The translations under genes were made by a program, and so were the position numbers. DNA of 64,000 nt from assembly GCA_944363975.1 (NCBI GenBank), contig CALVVU010000003.1:124001-188000 (forward strand), written 5' to 3'. Below the pieces are notes generated by a model. That model saw nothing but the letters and a program-made list of their open reading frames with translations. It did not search any database and had not been told where the DNA came from. Shown here piece after piece: positions 27,505-35,760 of the stretch. The DNA is from Candidatus Coprovivens excrementavium (lineage in GTDB: Bacteria > Bacillota_I > Bacilli_A > RF39 > UBA660). Positions within the stretch are counted from its first letter, which is position 1; the number at the start of each line of letters is the position of its first letter.

Positions 27505-27532
27505 GACTTTGAAGTTATATTTTGCATATAAT
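27503..27532 (+). promoter_or_regulatory. glmS promoter
   Basis: TTGACT, 18 nt, TATAAT (27527-27532). Confidence 0.65.
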
Positions 27533-27554
27533 TAAGTATAAGCTTATTCTAAGA

Positions 27555-27668
27555 AGGAGCGTAAAGAGTAAGTTAGCGCCAGGTCCTACGGGATGACGAG
27601 GTTAGTAATTATCGAAAGATTCGGCGGGTATTACTACGTAATAGTGGAAACGTTAGGATTATTTTAAA
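27555..27668 (+). ncRNA. glmS ribozyme (glucosamine-6-phosphate-activated)
   Basis: Conserved core elements occur in order: AGCGCC at 27575-27580 (cleavage expected before G27576), TGACGAGG at 27594-27601, ATCGAAAGATTCGGCGG at 27611-27627, and the 3' purine-rich tail ending at ATTTTAAAA. These match the glmS ribozyme, which self-cleaves when GlcN6P is high so the mRNA is degraded. It lies between the glmS promoter and glmS. Confidence 0.9.
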
Positions 27669-27698
27669 AAGTAAAATCAAAATTATAACAAAGAATAA

Positions 27699-27723
27699 TC
27701 CTCCATTTTTTTTGAATGGAGGA
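27699..27723 (+). promoter_or_regulatory. hairpin covering the glmS ribosome binding site
   Basis: TCCTCCATT pairs perfectly with AATGGAGGA (9 bp, 7-nt U-rich loop). The right arm contains the SD of the GTG start at 27731, so translation needs this stem to open. Confidence 0.6.
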
Positions 27724-27730
27724 ATTTTTA

Positions 27731-29515
27731 GTGTGTGGAATAGTTGGATATATAGGAAAAGATAAATGTATACCAATAATTATTAATGGTTTAGAAGCTC
27801 TAGAGTATAGAGGCTATGATAGTGCAGGACTTGCATATGTAGATAAAGGAAAAATAATTTTAAAAAAAGAAGTTGGTAGAATTGAAAATTTGAAAAATAA
27901 TTTAGATATGAATGTTGAAAGTTATCTTGGAATAGGTCATACAAGATGGGCTACACATGGCAAACCTTGTCAAGAAAATAGTCATCCACATAGAGTTGGT
28001 AATATAACTTTAGTTCATAATGGTATAATAGAAAATTATGATGAATTAAAAAAAGAATTAATTGATTATGATTTAAAAAGTGAGACGGATACAGAGGTTG
28101 TTGCTGCTTATATTGATAAATTATATAAAGAAACTAAAGATATGTTAAAAGTTTTACAACTTTTGAAAAAACATTTGATTGGTAGTTATGCTCTTGGAAT
28201 AATTGTCGATGGTATTAACAAGTTGTATGCTATTAGAAAAGATAGTCCTTTGATTATAGGAGTTTCAGAAGCTGGTAATTTTATTGCTAGTGATGTACCA
28301 GCAATATTAAGATATACTAATATGTATTATTTACTTTTAAATGATGAGTATGCAGTATTAGATGAAGATGATGTAGTTATTTATGATAGAGATGGTTCTA
28401 TAAGTACTAAGAATATAGAAATATTTGAAGGTAGTTATGAAGCAGCTATGAAAAATGGTTTTGATCATTTTATGTTAAAAGAAATATATGAACAACCTAA
28501 AGTAATAAATGATACAATAAATGAATATATAAAAGATAAAAAAAGTTTTTTTGCTAAAATGAAGGGATTAGAAAAATATAAAGCAATTGATATTGTTGGT
28601 TGTGGTAGTGCTTATCATGTGGGATTAGTTGGTAAAAGTTTAATAACTGAATATGGAAAAGTTTTAGTTAATGTGGATATTGCTTCTGAATATCGATATA
28701 CTAATCATATTTATAGTAAAAAACATTTAATTATTTTAATTAGTCAAAGTGGTGAAACTGCTGATACTTTAGCAGTATTAAGAAAAGCTAAAAAAGAAAA
28801 TATTGATACTTTAGCGATTGTTAATGTTGTTGGTTCTTCAATTGCTCGTGAAGCAGATAAGGTATTATATATTAAAGCTGGTCCAGAAATTGCTGTTGCT
28901 ACAACTAAAGCATATACTTGTCAATTGATGTTATTGTCTTTGATAGCAGCTTATTTAGGGGTTAAGAATGGAAATTTAGATGATTCTATTTTTGAAGAAT
29001 ATCATAATATAGTTAGATTACTTGATGATTCTTTAAAAGATACTAAAGATATTCAAAAGGTAGCAAAGATGATTTGGCAAAATAAGGATGTTTTCTATTT
29101 AGGTCGAAAAGTTGATTATGCTTTAGCAATGGAAGCTTCTTTAAAACTAAAGGAAGTTAGTTATTTGCATAGTGAAGCTTATGCAGCAGGAGAATTAAAA
29201 CACGGAACAATAAGTTTAATTGAAAAAAATACTCCAGTTATAAGTATTGTTACTGATGATTCTATTAGATCAAAAACTTTAAGTAATATTAAAGAAGTAT
29301 GTGCTAGAGGGGCTTTAAGTATTATAATTACTAATCAGGATATATCAGATAATGAAATGTATACAGAATTAATTAGGTTACCTAAGGTATCTAAATTAGT
29401 TGAAAGTGTCTTAGTTATAGTTAAATGCCAATTATTAGCTTATTATGTTGCTAAATTGAATGGTTGTGATATTGATAAACCACGTAATTTAGCTAAAAGT
29501 GTTACAGTAGAATAA
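27731..29515 (+). CDS. glmS: glucosamine-fructose-6-phosphate aminotransferase (isomerizing)
   Basis: Makes GlcN6P from Fru6P and glutamine, the entry to peptidoglycan amino sugars. 594 residues. The start is GTG 27731 so that after Met removal Cys becomes residue 1 (M-CGIVGYIG), the nucleophile of the glutaminase domain; an in-frame TTG at 27716 would bury it. N-terminal Ntn domain: EALEYRGYDSAGLAY, GHTRWATHGKP, HNGIIENY. C-terminal SIS domains: GCGSAYHVG, SQSGETADTLAVLRKAK, end KPRNLAKSVTVE. Regulated by the upstream ribozyme. Confidence 0.97.
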   Translation: MCGIVGYIGKDKCIPIIINGLEALEYRGYDSAGLAYVDKGKIILKKEVGRIENLKNNLDMNVESYLGIGHTRWATHGKPCQENSHPHRVGNITLVHNGIIENYDELKKELIDYDLKSETDTEVVAAYIDKLYKETKDMLKVLQLLKKHLIGSYALGIIVDGINKLYAIRKDSPLIIGVSEAGNFIASDVPAILRYTNMYYLLLNDEYAVLDEDDVVIYDRDGSISTKNIEIFEGSYEAAMKNGFDHFMLKEIYEQPKVINDTINEYIKDKKSFFAKMKGLEKYKAIDIVGCGSAYHVGLVGKSLITEYGKVLVNVDIASEYRYTNHIYSKKHLIILISQSGETADTLAVLRKAKKENIDTLAIVNVVGSSIAREADKVLYIKAGPEIAVATTKAYTCQLMLLSLIAAYLGVKNGNLDDSIFEEYHNIVRLLDDSLKDTKDIQKVAKMIWQNKDVFYLGRKVDYALAMEASLKLKEVSYLHSEAYAAGELKHGTISLIEKNTPVISIVTDDSIRSKTLSNIKEVCARGALSIIITNQDISDNEMYTELIRLPKVSKLVESVLVIVKCQLLAYYVAKLNGCDIDKPRNLAKSVTVE

Positions 29516-29548
29516 AAAATAACTTTCTTAATGAAAGTTATTTTTTTC
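29513..29548. terminator. bidirectional terminator
   Basis: AAAAAATAACTTTC / GAAAGTTATTTTTT stem between glmS and the opposing gene. Confidence 0.85.
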
Positions 29549-30611
29549 TTAATATTAAGGCTAAATCATGTGACATGTCTTTACTTTGTCCAAATTGAAC
29601 GTGATTAGTAGGTATTTCTTCAATAGGATCATTATGAAAAGCTTCTAATAAATAAGAATAGGCAAGATTTTGAGTAGTTAAGCCATTTAGATAATAGTAA
29701 TATTCTTCAAGACTAATAGCTCCTGTTTTTACAACATAACCATTAGTTTCTTGATACATTTTATCAAAGTCATCTTTTAATTTTCGAGACCATGCATAAA
29801 GATATGAAACAAGAATTGTGCCATTAGAATTTAAATGTGGATATAATTTATCAATTATAAAATCGCGATAAATTTGAGCTTTTTTTAATGTGACATTTGG
29901 AGAATAGTTAATATATTCATATATATTAGAACAATTAATAACGTCGTATTTTTTATTGGTTATATGTTTTGGAAGATTATATAAATCACTGGGAATAAAA
30001 TTAACTTTAATTGAGGAGATTATTTTTTTTAACTTTTCATAATTGTGAGGGTTTAAATAAGGATTTATTTTGATAATTAATTGTTTGTCTAGTTTTTTAT
30101 ATACAAATAAAAGATTTGTAAGAATAGAACTCGGATTAGGACTGATTGTACCTAAAATTTGGTAAAGGTTTGTCCAGTAATATTTTGCTTCATCATCAAG
30201 ATAAGGGACTATTTTTTGGAATAGGAAATAGTCGAATGTTTCATAAAATTTAAAATAATCTTCATATGATAGGGCTTTTATAGCAGCTATTTTAAGAGAT
30301 ACGGAATATTGGCATAAAAGATTAGAGTCATAGAAATCAACATATTCGGCACCACTATTTATAGCATTGATTACTTGTTCTCCACTAGCACCGATTGTTA
30401 AAAAGGACTTCGGATTATTAAATTCTTTATGATAGGTTGCCATATCTTCAGTAGCATTAGAATATAAACTATCATATTGAAGATTATTGGAGAAGGATGA
30501 TGTTCCAGATATAATAGATAATAAAGGATTTTGATTTTTAAATATTAATTTAAGTGTTTCATCAATAGCGGTTTTTGTTTTTTTAATTTGATAATTAGTT
30601 AAATTTGACAT
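29538..30611 (-). CDS. DUF3419-like putative SAM-binding protein
   Basis: Product of 357 residues. Start at 30611 (MSNLTNYQIKKTK) because AAGAGG stands 7 nt upstream; an ATG six codons earlier encodes that SD. The stretch FLTIGASGEQVINAINSGAEYVDFYDSNLLCQYSVSLKIAAIKALSYEDYFKFYE matches the DUF3419/BtaA pattern, a Rossmann SAM-binding loop followed by an Asp-x-Asn motif and 'LK.AAI..L.Y..Y'. DUF3419 proteins use SAM, in known cases to move a 3-amino-3-carboxypropyl group to lipid. The C-terminal half (VSYLYAW) also fits a methyltransferase-like fold. Lone gene facing glmS. Substrate unknown. Confidence 0.5.
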   Translation of the reverse strand: MSNLTNYQIKKTKTAIDETLKLIFKNQNPLLSIISGTSSFSNNLQYDSLYSNATEDMATYHKEFNNPKSFLTIGASGEQVINAINSGAEYVDFYDSNLLCQYSVSLKIAAIKALSYEDYFKFYETFDYFLFQKIVPYLDDEAKYYWTNLYQILGTISPNPSSILTNLLFVYKKLDKQLIIKINPYLNPHNYEKLKKIISSIKVNFIPSDLYNLPKHITNKKYDVINCSNIYEYINYSPNVTLKKAQIYRDFIIDKLYPHLNSNGTILVSYLYAWSRKLKDDFDKMYQETNGYVVKTGAISLEEYYYYLNGLTTQNLAYSYLLEAFHNDPIEEIPTNHVQFGQSKDMSHDLALILRKK

Positions 30612-30788
30612 AATATTTCCTCTTTTCATAGGAGAATATTATACTTTAATAGAAGGAATTAGTAAAATTTATTTGAAGAAATATCGAAATTAGAAGGAAA
30701 TATAACATAGGTAATATATGTTAATAAAAACGCTTAGAAGATACAAGTTATGATTAATTATATGAGAGAATAAAAAAATTTATGTAAT

Positions 30789-30817
30789 TTGCATAAAAGA
30801 TAAATATCGTTTATAAT
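30789..30817 (+). promoter_or_regulatory. ysxC promoter
   Basis: TTGCAT, 17 nt, TATAAT (30812-30817). The 30612-30840 gap holds only this and AT-rich sequence. Confidence 0.6.
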
Positions 30818-30840
30818 TATATCGAGTGGTGAGATATAAT

Positions 30841-31431
30841 ATGAAAGTCGAATCAGTAGAGTTAAAAAATATGGCGGTTAGAACGAGTCAGTATCCAGAT
30901 GATAATAAACCAGAATTTTTGTTGGTTGGTCGAAGCAATGTTGGGAAAAGCTCGTTTATTAATTCATTAATAGCGAGAAAGAATTTTGCAAGAACAAGTG
31001 CAACTCCAGGAAAAACGCAAACACTAAATTTTTATTTTGTTAATGAAATGTATTATTTAGTTGATGTTCCTGGATATGGTTATGCTTCTGTTAATAAAGA
31101 TACGCAGAAGAAATTTGGAATGATGATAGAAGAATATCTAATTAATAGAAAAAATTTAAAAAGGGTTTTTCTATTAGTTGATTATCGTCATAAGCCGACT
31201 GAAGATGATTTATTGATGTATAATTTTATGAAATATTATAACTTAGATGTTACAATTGTTGCTACTAAGTATGATAAAGTTGGTCAAAAGGAAAGAGCTA
31301 AATGTGATAAGTTATTAAATGAATCGTTTGATTTAAAAGATAATGATAATATTGTTTTATTTTCTTCTGTTACGAAAAAAGGAAGAGAAGAAATATATTC
31401 AATTATTGATAAATGTTTAAGTACTAAATAG
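30841..31431 (+). CDS. ysxC: ribosome biogenesis GTPase YsxC/EngB
   Basis: Product of 196 residues, usual size. Circularly ordinary GTPase motifs: G1 GRSNVGKSS, G2 TSATPGKTQTLNFY, G3 DVPGYGYA, G4 TKYDK, G5 SSVTKKG. Needed for 50S assembly. Start ATG 30841 (MKVESVELKNMAVRTSQYP); the in-frame start 15 nt earlier lies on the SD GAGTGG. Der, another ribosome GTPase, follows, with one opposing gene between. Confidence 0.95.
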   Translation: MKVESVELKNMAVRTSQYPDDNKPEFLLVGRSNVGKSSFINSLIARKNFARTSATPGKTQTLNFYFVNEMYYLVDVPGYGYASVNKDTQKKFGMMIEEYLINRKNLKRVFLLVDYRHKPTEDDLLMYNFMKYYNLDVTIVATKYDKVGQKERAKCDKLLNESFDLKDNDNIVLFSSVTKKGREEIYSIIDKCLSTK

Positions 31432-31445
31432 TACTTTTTTTATGC

Positions 31446-31474
31446 AAGAAAAAAGCAATCTTTTGATTGCTACA
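31446..31474 (-). terminator. minus-strand terminator
   Basis: Read on the minus strand, GCAATC AAAA GATTGC followed by six T; it ends the gene at 31470-31853. Confidence 0.7.
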
Positions 31475-31853
31475 TTATTTGAGATAGTCGTTCTTGAGGC
31501 TTACCGATTTCTTTGGCTTTTTCACGATATTGTTCTTCTAATTCTTGAAGAGCTGCTATTGTTTCAGGTTTTTGAATGAAGTCATCGTCGAAATCTTTAA
31601 TAATACGATCATGTTCTTTATAGTATTGGTCTATTAAGTTTGTGTATGGATATCTTTCCATCTGACTTGTTTGTGCTTTAGAATGAAGATACTTTATAAT
31701 ACCATCTAAGATAGCAGCGGCATTTTCATTAGTAGTTTTAATGCCACCTTTTTCTTTTTCTTCTAATAGACTTCTTAGAAGTAGTGTACTTTGGCGATAT
31801 TCATCTTCAAGTTCAAGCATTTTTTTTAATTGTTCTTCTGAAAAAAATTTCAT
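31470..31853 (-). CDS. helical hypothetical protein
   Basis: Product of 127 residues, not recognised. Entirely charged and helical, with Glu/Lys/Arg heptad-like runs (EEQLKKMLELEDEYRQSTLLLRSLLEEKEK; IAALQELEEQYREKAKEI). No signal or membrane segment. The 'KYLHSKAQTSQMERYPYTNLIDQYYKEHDRIIKDFDDDF' middle could be a helical hairpin; size and character recall YlbF/YmcA-like proteins but no diagnostic residue supports that. SD AAGGAG before ATG; lone gene on the minus strand between ysxC and der. Confidence 0.5.
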   Translation of the reverse strand: MKFFSEEQLKKMLELEDEYRQSTLLLRSLLEEKEKGGIKTTNENAAAILDGIIKYLHSKAQTSQMERYPYTNLIDQYYKEHDRIIKDFDDDFIQKPETIAALQELEEQYREKAKEIGKPQERLSQIM

Positions 31854-31986
31854 TATAACATCTCCTTACTATATATATAATTATAAATGATGGCTGTAAA
31901 ATTTTAAAGTATTTTATTTATATTATGATATAATGGACTAAATAAAAAAATTATGATAAAATACGCCATGAAATGGAGGGGTATAA

Positions 31987-33312
31987 ATGAAAAAGACTGT
32001 TTGTTTAATTGGTCGACCTAATGTAGGTAAAAGTACGATTTTTAATCGTCTTATTAGAGAAAAAAAAGCAATTATATTAGATACTCCAGGTGTAACAAGA
32101 GATCGTATTTATGGTGATGTAGTATATGGTGATAAAGCTTTTTTATTAATTGATACTGGTGGAATTGATTTAGGTATTGGCGATTTTAATAAAGATATTA
32201 AATTACAAGCAGAAATAGCTGTAAAAGAATCTGATGTAATTGTTTTTGTTGTTGATGGTCGTGAAGATTTAACAAGTAATGATTTGTATATTCGTGATAT
32301 GTTAATGAAAACTAATAAGAAAGTAATAGTTGCTTTGAATAAATTGGATAATGTAAAAATGCAAGAAGAGAGAATATATTATTATTATGAACTAGGTTTT
32401 GAATATGTAATACCTATTTCTGCTTCTCATAACTTAGGATTTGATGATTTATTAGATGAAATTACGAGAGATTTTAATTCAGTAGAAGAAGTGATTGATA
32501 ATACTTTGAAGTTTTGTATTATTGGTCGACCTAATGTAGGTAAAAGTAGCTTAGTTAATGCTATTTTAAATGAAGAAAGAGCTATTGTTTCTGATGTTGC
32601 TGGAACTACTAGGGATTCAACAGATACTAAGTTTAGATATAATAATAATGATTATATTGTTATAGATACGGCTGGAATGCGAAAAAAAGGAAGAATTTAC
32701 GAGTCGGTTGAAAAATACAGTTTAATTAGAAGTTTAAAAGCCATTGAGAGATCAGACGTTTGTGTACTTGTTATTGATGCCGCAGCAGGAATAATAGAAC
32801 ATGATAAGCATATTGCTAGTTATGCAATAGAAGCTGGTAAGGGCTTGGTTTTAGTTGTTAATAAATGGGATTTAATTGAAGATAAAGATAAAGCAATAAA
32901 GGAATGGAAATTATTGTTACAAAATGAATTTCAATTTATGACATGGGCTAAAGTAGTATTTTTATCAGCTTTAACAAAGAAAAGATTACATACTTTAATG
33001 CCAGAAATAATTAGTGCTTATGAGAATAATCGAAAAGAGATAAAAACTTCTTTATTAAATAATGTTATTAATGATGCTACTAAGTTACATGAAGCTCCTG
33101 GTTATAAGGGTAAAAAGTTAAAAATATATTTTTCTAGTCAAACAGGAATATGTCCTCCTAAATTTACATTCAGATGTAATAATAAAGGATTAGTTCACTT
33201 TAGTTATGAAAGATATTTGGAAAATACTATTAGAAATAATTTTGATTTTACAGGTACACCAATGATATTACAATTTAAAAATCGTGGAAATAAGGATGAA
33301 GATGATGAATAG
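31987..33312 (+). CDS. der: ribosome biogenesis GTPase Der (EngA)
   Basis: Product of 441 residues, standard. Two tandem GTPase domains: G1 GRPNVGKST at residue 8 on and GRPNVGKSS near 179, G3 DTGG and DTAGMRKKG, G4 NKLD and NKWD. C-terminal KH-like domain (YKGKKLKIYFSSQTGICPPKFTFRCN). Works in 50S maturation. The two G1 regions share a 28-nt identical DNA stretch (32008-32035 and 32521-32548). Terminator overlaps the stop. Confidence 0.96.
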   Translation: MKKTVCLIGRPNVGKSTIFNRLIREKKAIILDTPGVTRDRIYGDVVYGDKAFLLIDTGGIDLGIGDFNKDIKLQAEIAVKESDVIVFVVDGREDLTSNDLYIRDMLMKTNKKVIVALNKLDNVKMQEERIYYYYELGFEYVIPISASHNLGFDDLLDEITRDFNSVEEVIDNTLKFCIIGRPNVGKSSLVNAILNEERAIVSDVAGTTRDSTDTKFRYNNNDYIVIDTAGMRKKGRIYESVEKYSLIRSLKAIERSDVCVLVIDAAAGIIEHDKHIASYAIEAGKGLVLVVNKWDLIEDKDKAIKEWKLLLQNEFQFMTWAKVVFLSALTKKRLHTLMPEIISAYENNRKEIKTSLLNNVINDATKLHEAPGYKGKKLKIYFSSQTGICPPKFTFRCNNKGLVHFSYERYLENTIRNNFDFTGTPMILQFKNRGNKDEDDE

Positions 33313-33327
33313 TCATCTTTTTTTTGA
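33299..33327 (+). terminator. terminator after der
   Basis: AGATGA / TCATCT stem spanning the stop codon with eight T following. Confidence 0.65.
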
Positions 33328-33354
33328 TATACTATTTATATAGTAGGTGATACG

Positions 33355-35232
33355 ATGGTACTTATAAAGGGATATGATATAAGTAGTTATAATTGTCAAA
33401 CTGTTAGTCTTAATAATATGCTTGAATTTTTAATTCAAAAAGATGTTAAAACTTTTAGTTTATCTACAAATTTGATAATAAATGATAAAAAAGTTCTTTT
33501 TGTTGATAAAGAAAATCCTATTATGTATATGGATAATTTTATTTTTACACAAATTTTAATGTTTAATGATGAATATTATTATAGTCATAGAGAACAAATA
33601 AATTCAATAGTTGCTAGTTATATCAATAGTATGAATAGCAAATATATTAGTATTAAGGATGATTGCTTTTTAACTGATGAAGTAATTCAAGCTATTATTG
33701 ATAATAAAATTATAAAAAATGTATATTTACTAAATCAAAATGAAGACAAACCATTTTTACTTGATGAAGAATTGTATATTAGATTTAAAAAAGCTGGTAA
33801 ATTAGATATAAAGACTGATGGAGTAACTGAAGATTTAAAAGATAACTTTGATAGTATTATTGATTATAACAGAAATAGATTCCTAGTAGCCAAATATAAA
33901 TATCGTCAGTTAGTTAGTGGAGAATCTTTAATTTTAGAAAGTCCATTAACCGAAAATGAAATTTTAAATTTAAAATATCTTAATTCTAATACTGAATTAG
34001 AAATAACTTATGATGATTATGATAATATCTTTCGTTTGATAGAAATTCTTGAAAATAATGGTCACGATAGTATGATTATTCTACGTCTTAAAAATAAAAA
34101 TAAATTTAATAATTATTTGTTTAATAATTTAGATGTTTTGAAAAACCAAGAATTTATTAAAATAAAAGTGAGTAATCAAATTTTTCCATTAAATGTATAT
34201 TACAATAATGAGAAAAAATTATTTGATATTGTATCTCCAGTAATAAAATTAAGTCCTTTTGAGAAATATTTGTATGTGTATGATGTAGTTAATAAGTATA
34301 AAAAATATAAGGAAAATAAAGAAGATAAATCAATGTCACGTGATTTATATAAATTGTTAGATAACGAATATATGGTATGTGTCGGCTTTTCTGATTTATT
34401 GAGGGATTTATTGTCGAAACTAGGAATTGAGACGTGTGAATATTCTGTAACTGTAGATACTGGTCTAGATGATGTACCTTTAGATACAAGAGTTATGCCT
34501 GATTTTATATCTGGTGGAGATCCTTCTACAACTCATGAAGTTTTAACTAAAGCTAGTTATCATGCGCGTTTATTTGTTAATTTAGTTGATCCTAAGTATG
34601 AAATAGATGGTTATTATATTGCTGATCCAACTTGGGATAATGATATGGAAAATCATGCTTTTAATTATGCTTTAATGACACATGATGAATTTAATAGTAC
34701 TGATAGATATAATTATTTTAGTATGTATGGAATAAAAGAATTATTTTTTGTACATTCTTTAGAAGAATTTTATTATAAACTAAATATACTATTAGATAAA
34801 AATTTATCTAGAAAAATAATCGATTATATAAAGGAATTTGTGGATTTTTTTCAACAAGTAGATTTTGATTTTTATCAAAAATTAATAAAAAAATATTCAC
34901 TTTTAGAAAAATCTTTTTATGAAATTGTAGAAAGTGAAAAACAAAATATTTTATTGGATATTGGTGAACACATACTTGATAAAACAAATAATCTAGTCGA
35001 TGGTAAGAAATTTAAAAGTGGAATTACTTCATTGTATGAAAATGGAGTTTGGCAATTAAAAGATGAAGAAAATATTGAAGATGAAGTAAATAAAATTATG
35101 GAATATAATAAGAAAAGACATGAATTTTGCTTTCCTACAAGATATATGATTGATAGAAATGGTGTTGAGATAGTAATGATGAACGCTGTTAATAAATTTG
35201 ATATTGAAACTAAAAAAGTAAGTAAAATATAA
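33355..35232 (+). CDS. transglutaminase-like cysteine protease-fold protein
   Basis: Product of 625 residues. The middle holds a transglutaminase-like core with all three catalytic residues: Cys 342 (MVCVGFSDLLRDLLSKLGI), His 403 (YHARLFVNLVDPK) and Asp 424 (YYIADPTWDNDMEN). The 335 residues before it contain repeated Asn/Ile/Leu segments (ISIKDDCFLTDEVIQAIIDNKIIKNVYLLN; ILENNGHDSMIILRLKN) that look like a repeat scaffold. No signal peptide, so probably cytoplasmic. Members act as peptidases, cross-linkers or amidases; target unknown. Lone gene between der and the thrS T-box. Confidence 0.6.
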   Translation: MVLIKGYDISSYNCQTVSLNNMLEFLIQKDVKTFSLSTNLIINDKKVLFVDKENPIMYMDNFIFTQILMFNDEYYYSHREQINSIVASYINSMNSKYISIKDDCFLTDEVIQAIIDNKIIKNVYLLNQNEDKPFLLDEELYIRFKKAGKLDIKTDGVTEDLKDNFDSIIDYNRNRFLVAKYKYRQLVSGESLILESPLTENEILNLKYLNSNTELEITYDDYDNIFRLIEILENNGHDSMIILRLKNKNKFNNYLFNNLDVLKNQEFIKIKVSNQIFPLNVYYNNEKKLFDIVSPVIKLSPFEKYLYVYDVVNKYKKYKENKEDKSMSRDLYKLLDNEYMVCVGFSDLLRDLLSKLGIETCEYSVTVDTGLDDVPLDTRVMPDFISGGDPSTTHEVLTKASYHARLFVNLVDPKYEIDGYYIADPTWDNDMENHAFNYALMTHDEFNSTDRYNYFSMYGIKELFFVHSLEEFYYKLNILLDKNLSRKIIDYIKEFVDFFQQVDFDFYQKLIKKYSLLEKSFYEIVESEKQNILLDIGEHILDKTNNLVDGKKFKSGITSLYENGVWQLKDEENIEDEVNKIMEYNKKRHEFCFPTRYMIDRNGVEIVMMNAVNKFDIETKKVSKI

Positions 35233-35274
35233 TTATTTAAAATAAATTAAGTTTTGTAAAAAATGATGATAATG

Positions 35275-35303
35275 TTGACAAAGTGGTTAATTTAAGGTAG
35301 TAT
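35275..35303 (+). promoter_or_regulatory. promoter of the thrS T-box transcript
   Basis: TTGACA, 17 nt, TAGTAT (35298-35303). Confidence 0.7.
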
Positions 35304-35309
35304 TTAATT

Positions 35310-35508
35310 AATTCGATGAGGAAGAACGAGATTATTAAAATCTTGCTTAAAGAGAGTTCATGGTTGGTGGAAATGAATAGAAGACTTAATAGTTACTATC
35401 TTCTGAGAGGTTTAATAAAGCCCGGTGAAGAGCCGTTATCATAATTAAGAGAAATAAAGGATGGTACCGCATTATTTGCTCCTTGCAAGTAATGTGGTTT
35501 TTTTATTT
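35310..35508 (+). ncRNA. T-box leader, threonine-specific
   Basis: Stem I features GATGAGGAAGAACGAG, AAAGAGAG and GGTTGGTGGAAATGAA are followed by specifier ACT (35395-35397, a threonine codon) and then the T-box GGATGGTACCGC (35459-35470). A 14-bp terminator (ACCGCATTATTTGC with GCAAGTAATGTGGT) and T-run close it. Uncharged tRNA-Thr would favour the antiterminator and turn on the small gene and thrS downstream. Confidence 0.92.
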
Positions 35509-35524
35509 CTTTAGGGGTGATGAT

Positions 35525-35758
35525 ATGGATCGGACCGAAGAAATTGAAAATTTAAAAAAAGAATTATTTAGTCTTCAATTAAAAATGGCAATGGCTAAAG
35601 ACGATGAAATGCTTTTAAATTTATCTTTAGAAGGACAACGAATAAAAAGAAGGATTGAAGCATTAGAAGATGAGATAAAAAATTCTAATGGTCAAATTGG
35701 ATTTGCATTTACTGATTTAATTGAAGATACGGAATTAAAAGTAAAGAAAGGAAGATAA
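35525..35758 (+). CDS. small coiled-coil protein in the thrS operon
   Basis: Product of 77 residues, start ATG 35525 (MDRTEEIENLKKELFSLQLKMAMAKDDEML) after GGGGTGAT; a frame open further upstream lies in the T-box terminator. One predicted coiled coil (IENLKKELFSLQLKM; EGQRIKRRIEALEDEIKN) and a C-terminal 'QIGFAFTDLIEDTELKVKKGR'. No family recognised. It is the first gene controlled by the T-box and ends 2 bp before thrS, so its expression follows threonine supply. Confidence 0.6.
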   Translation: MDRTEEIENLKKELFSLQLKMAMAKDDEMLLNLSLEGQRIKRRIEALEDEIKNSNGQIGFAFTDLIEDTELKVKKGR

Positions 35759-35760
35759 AA

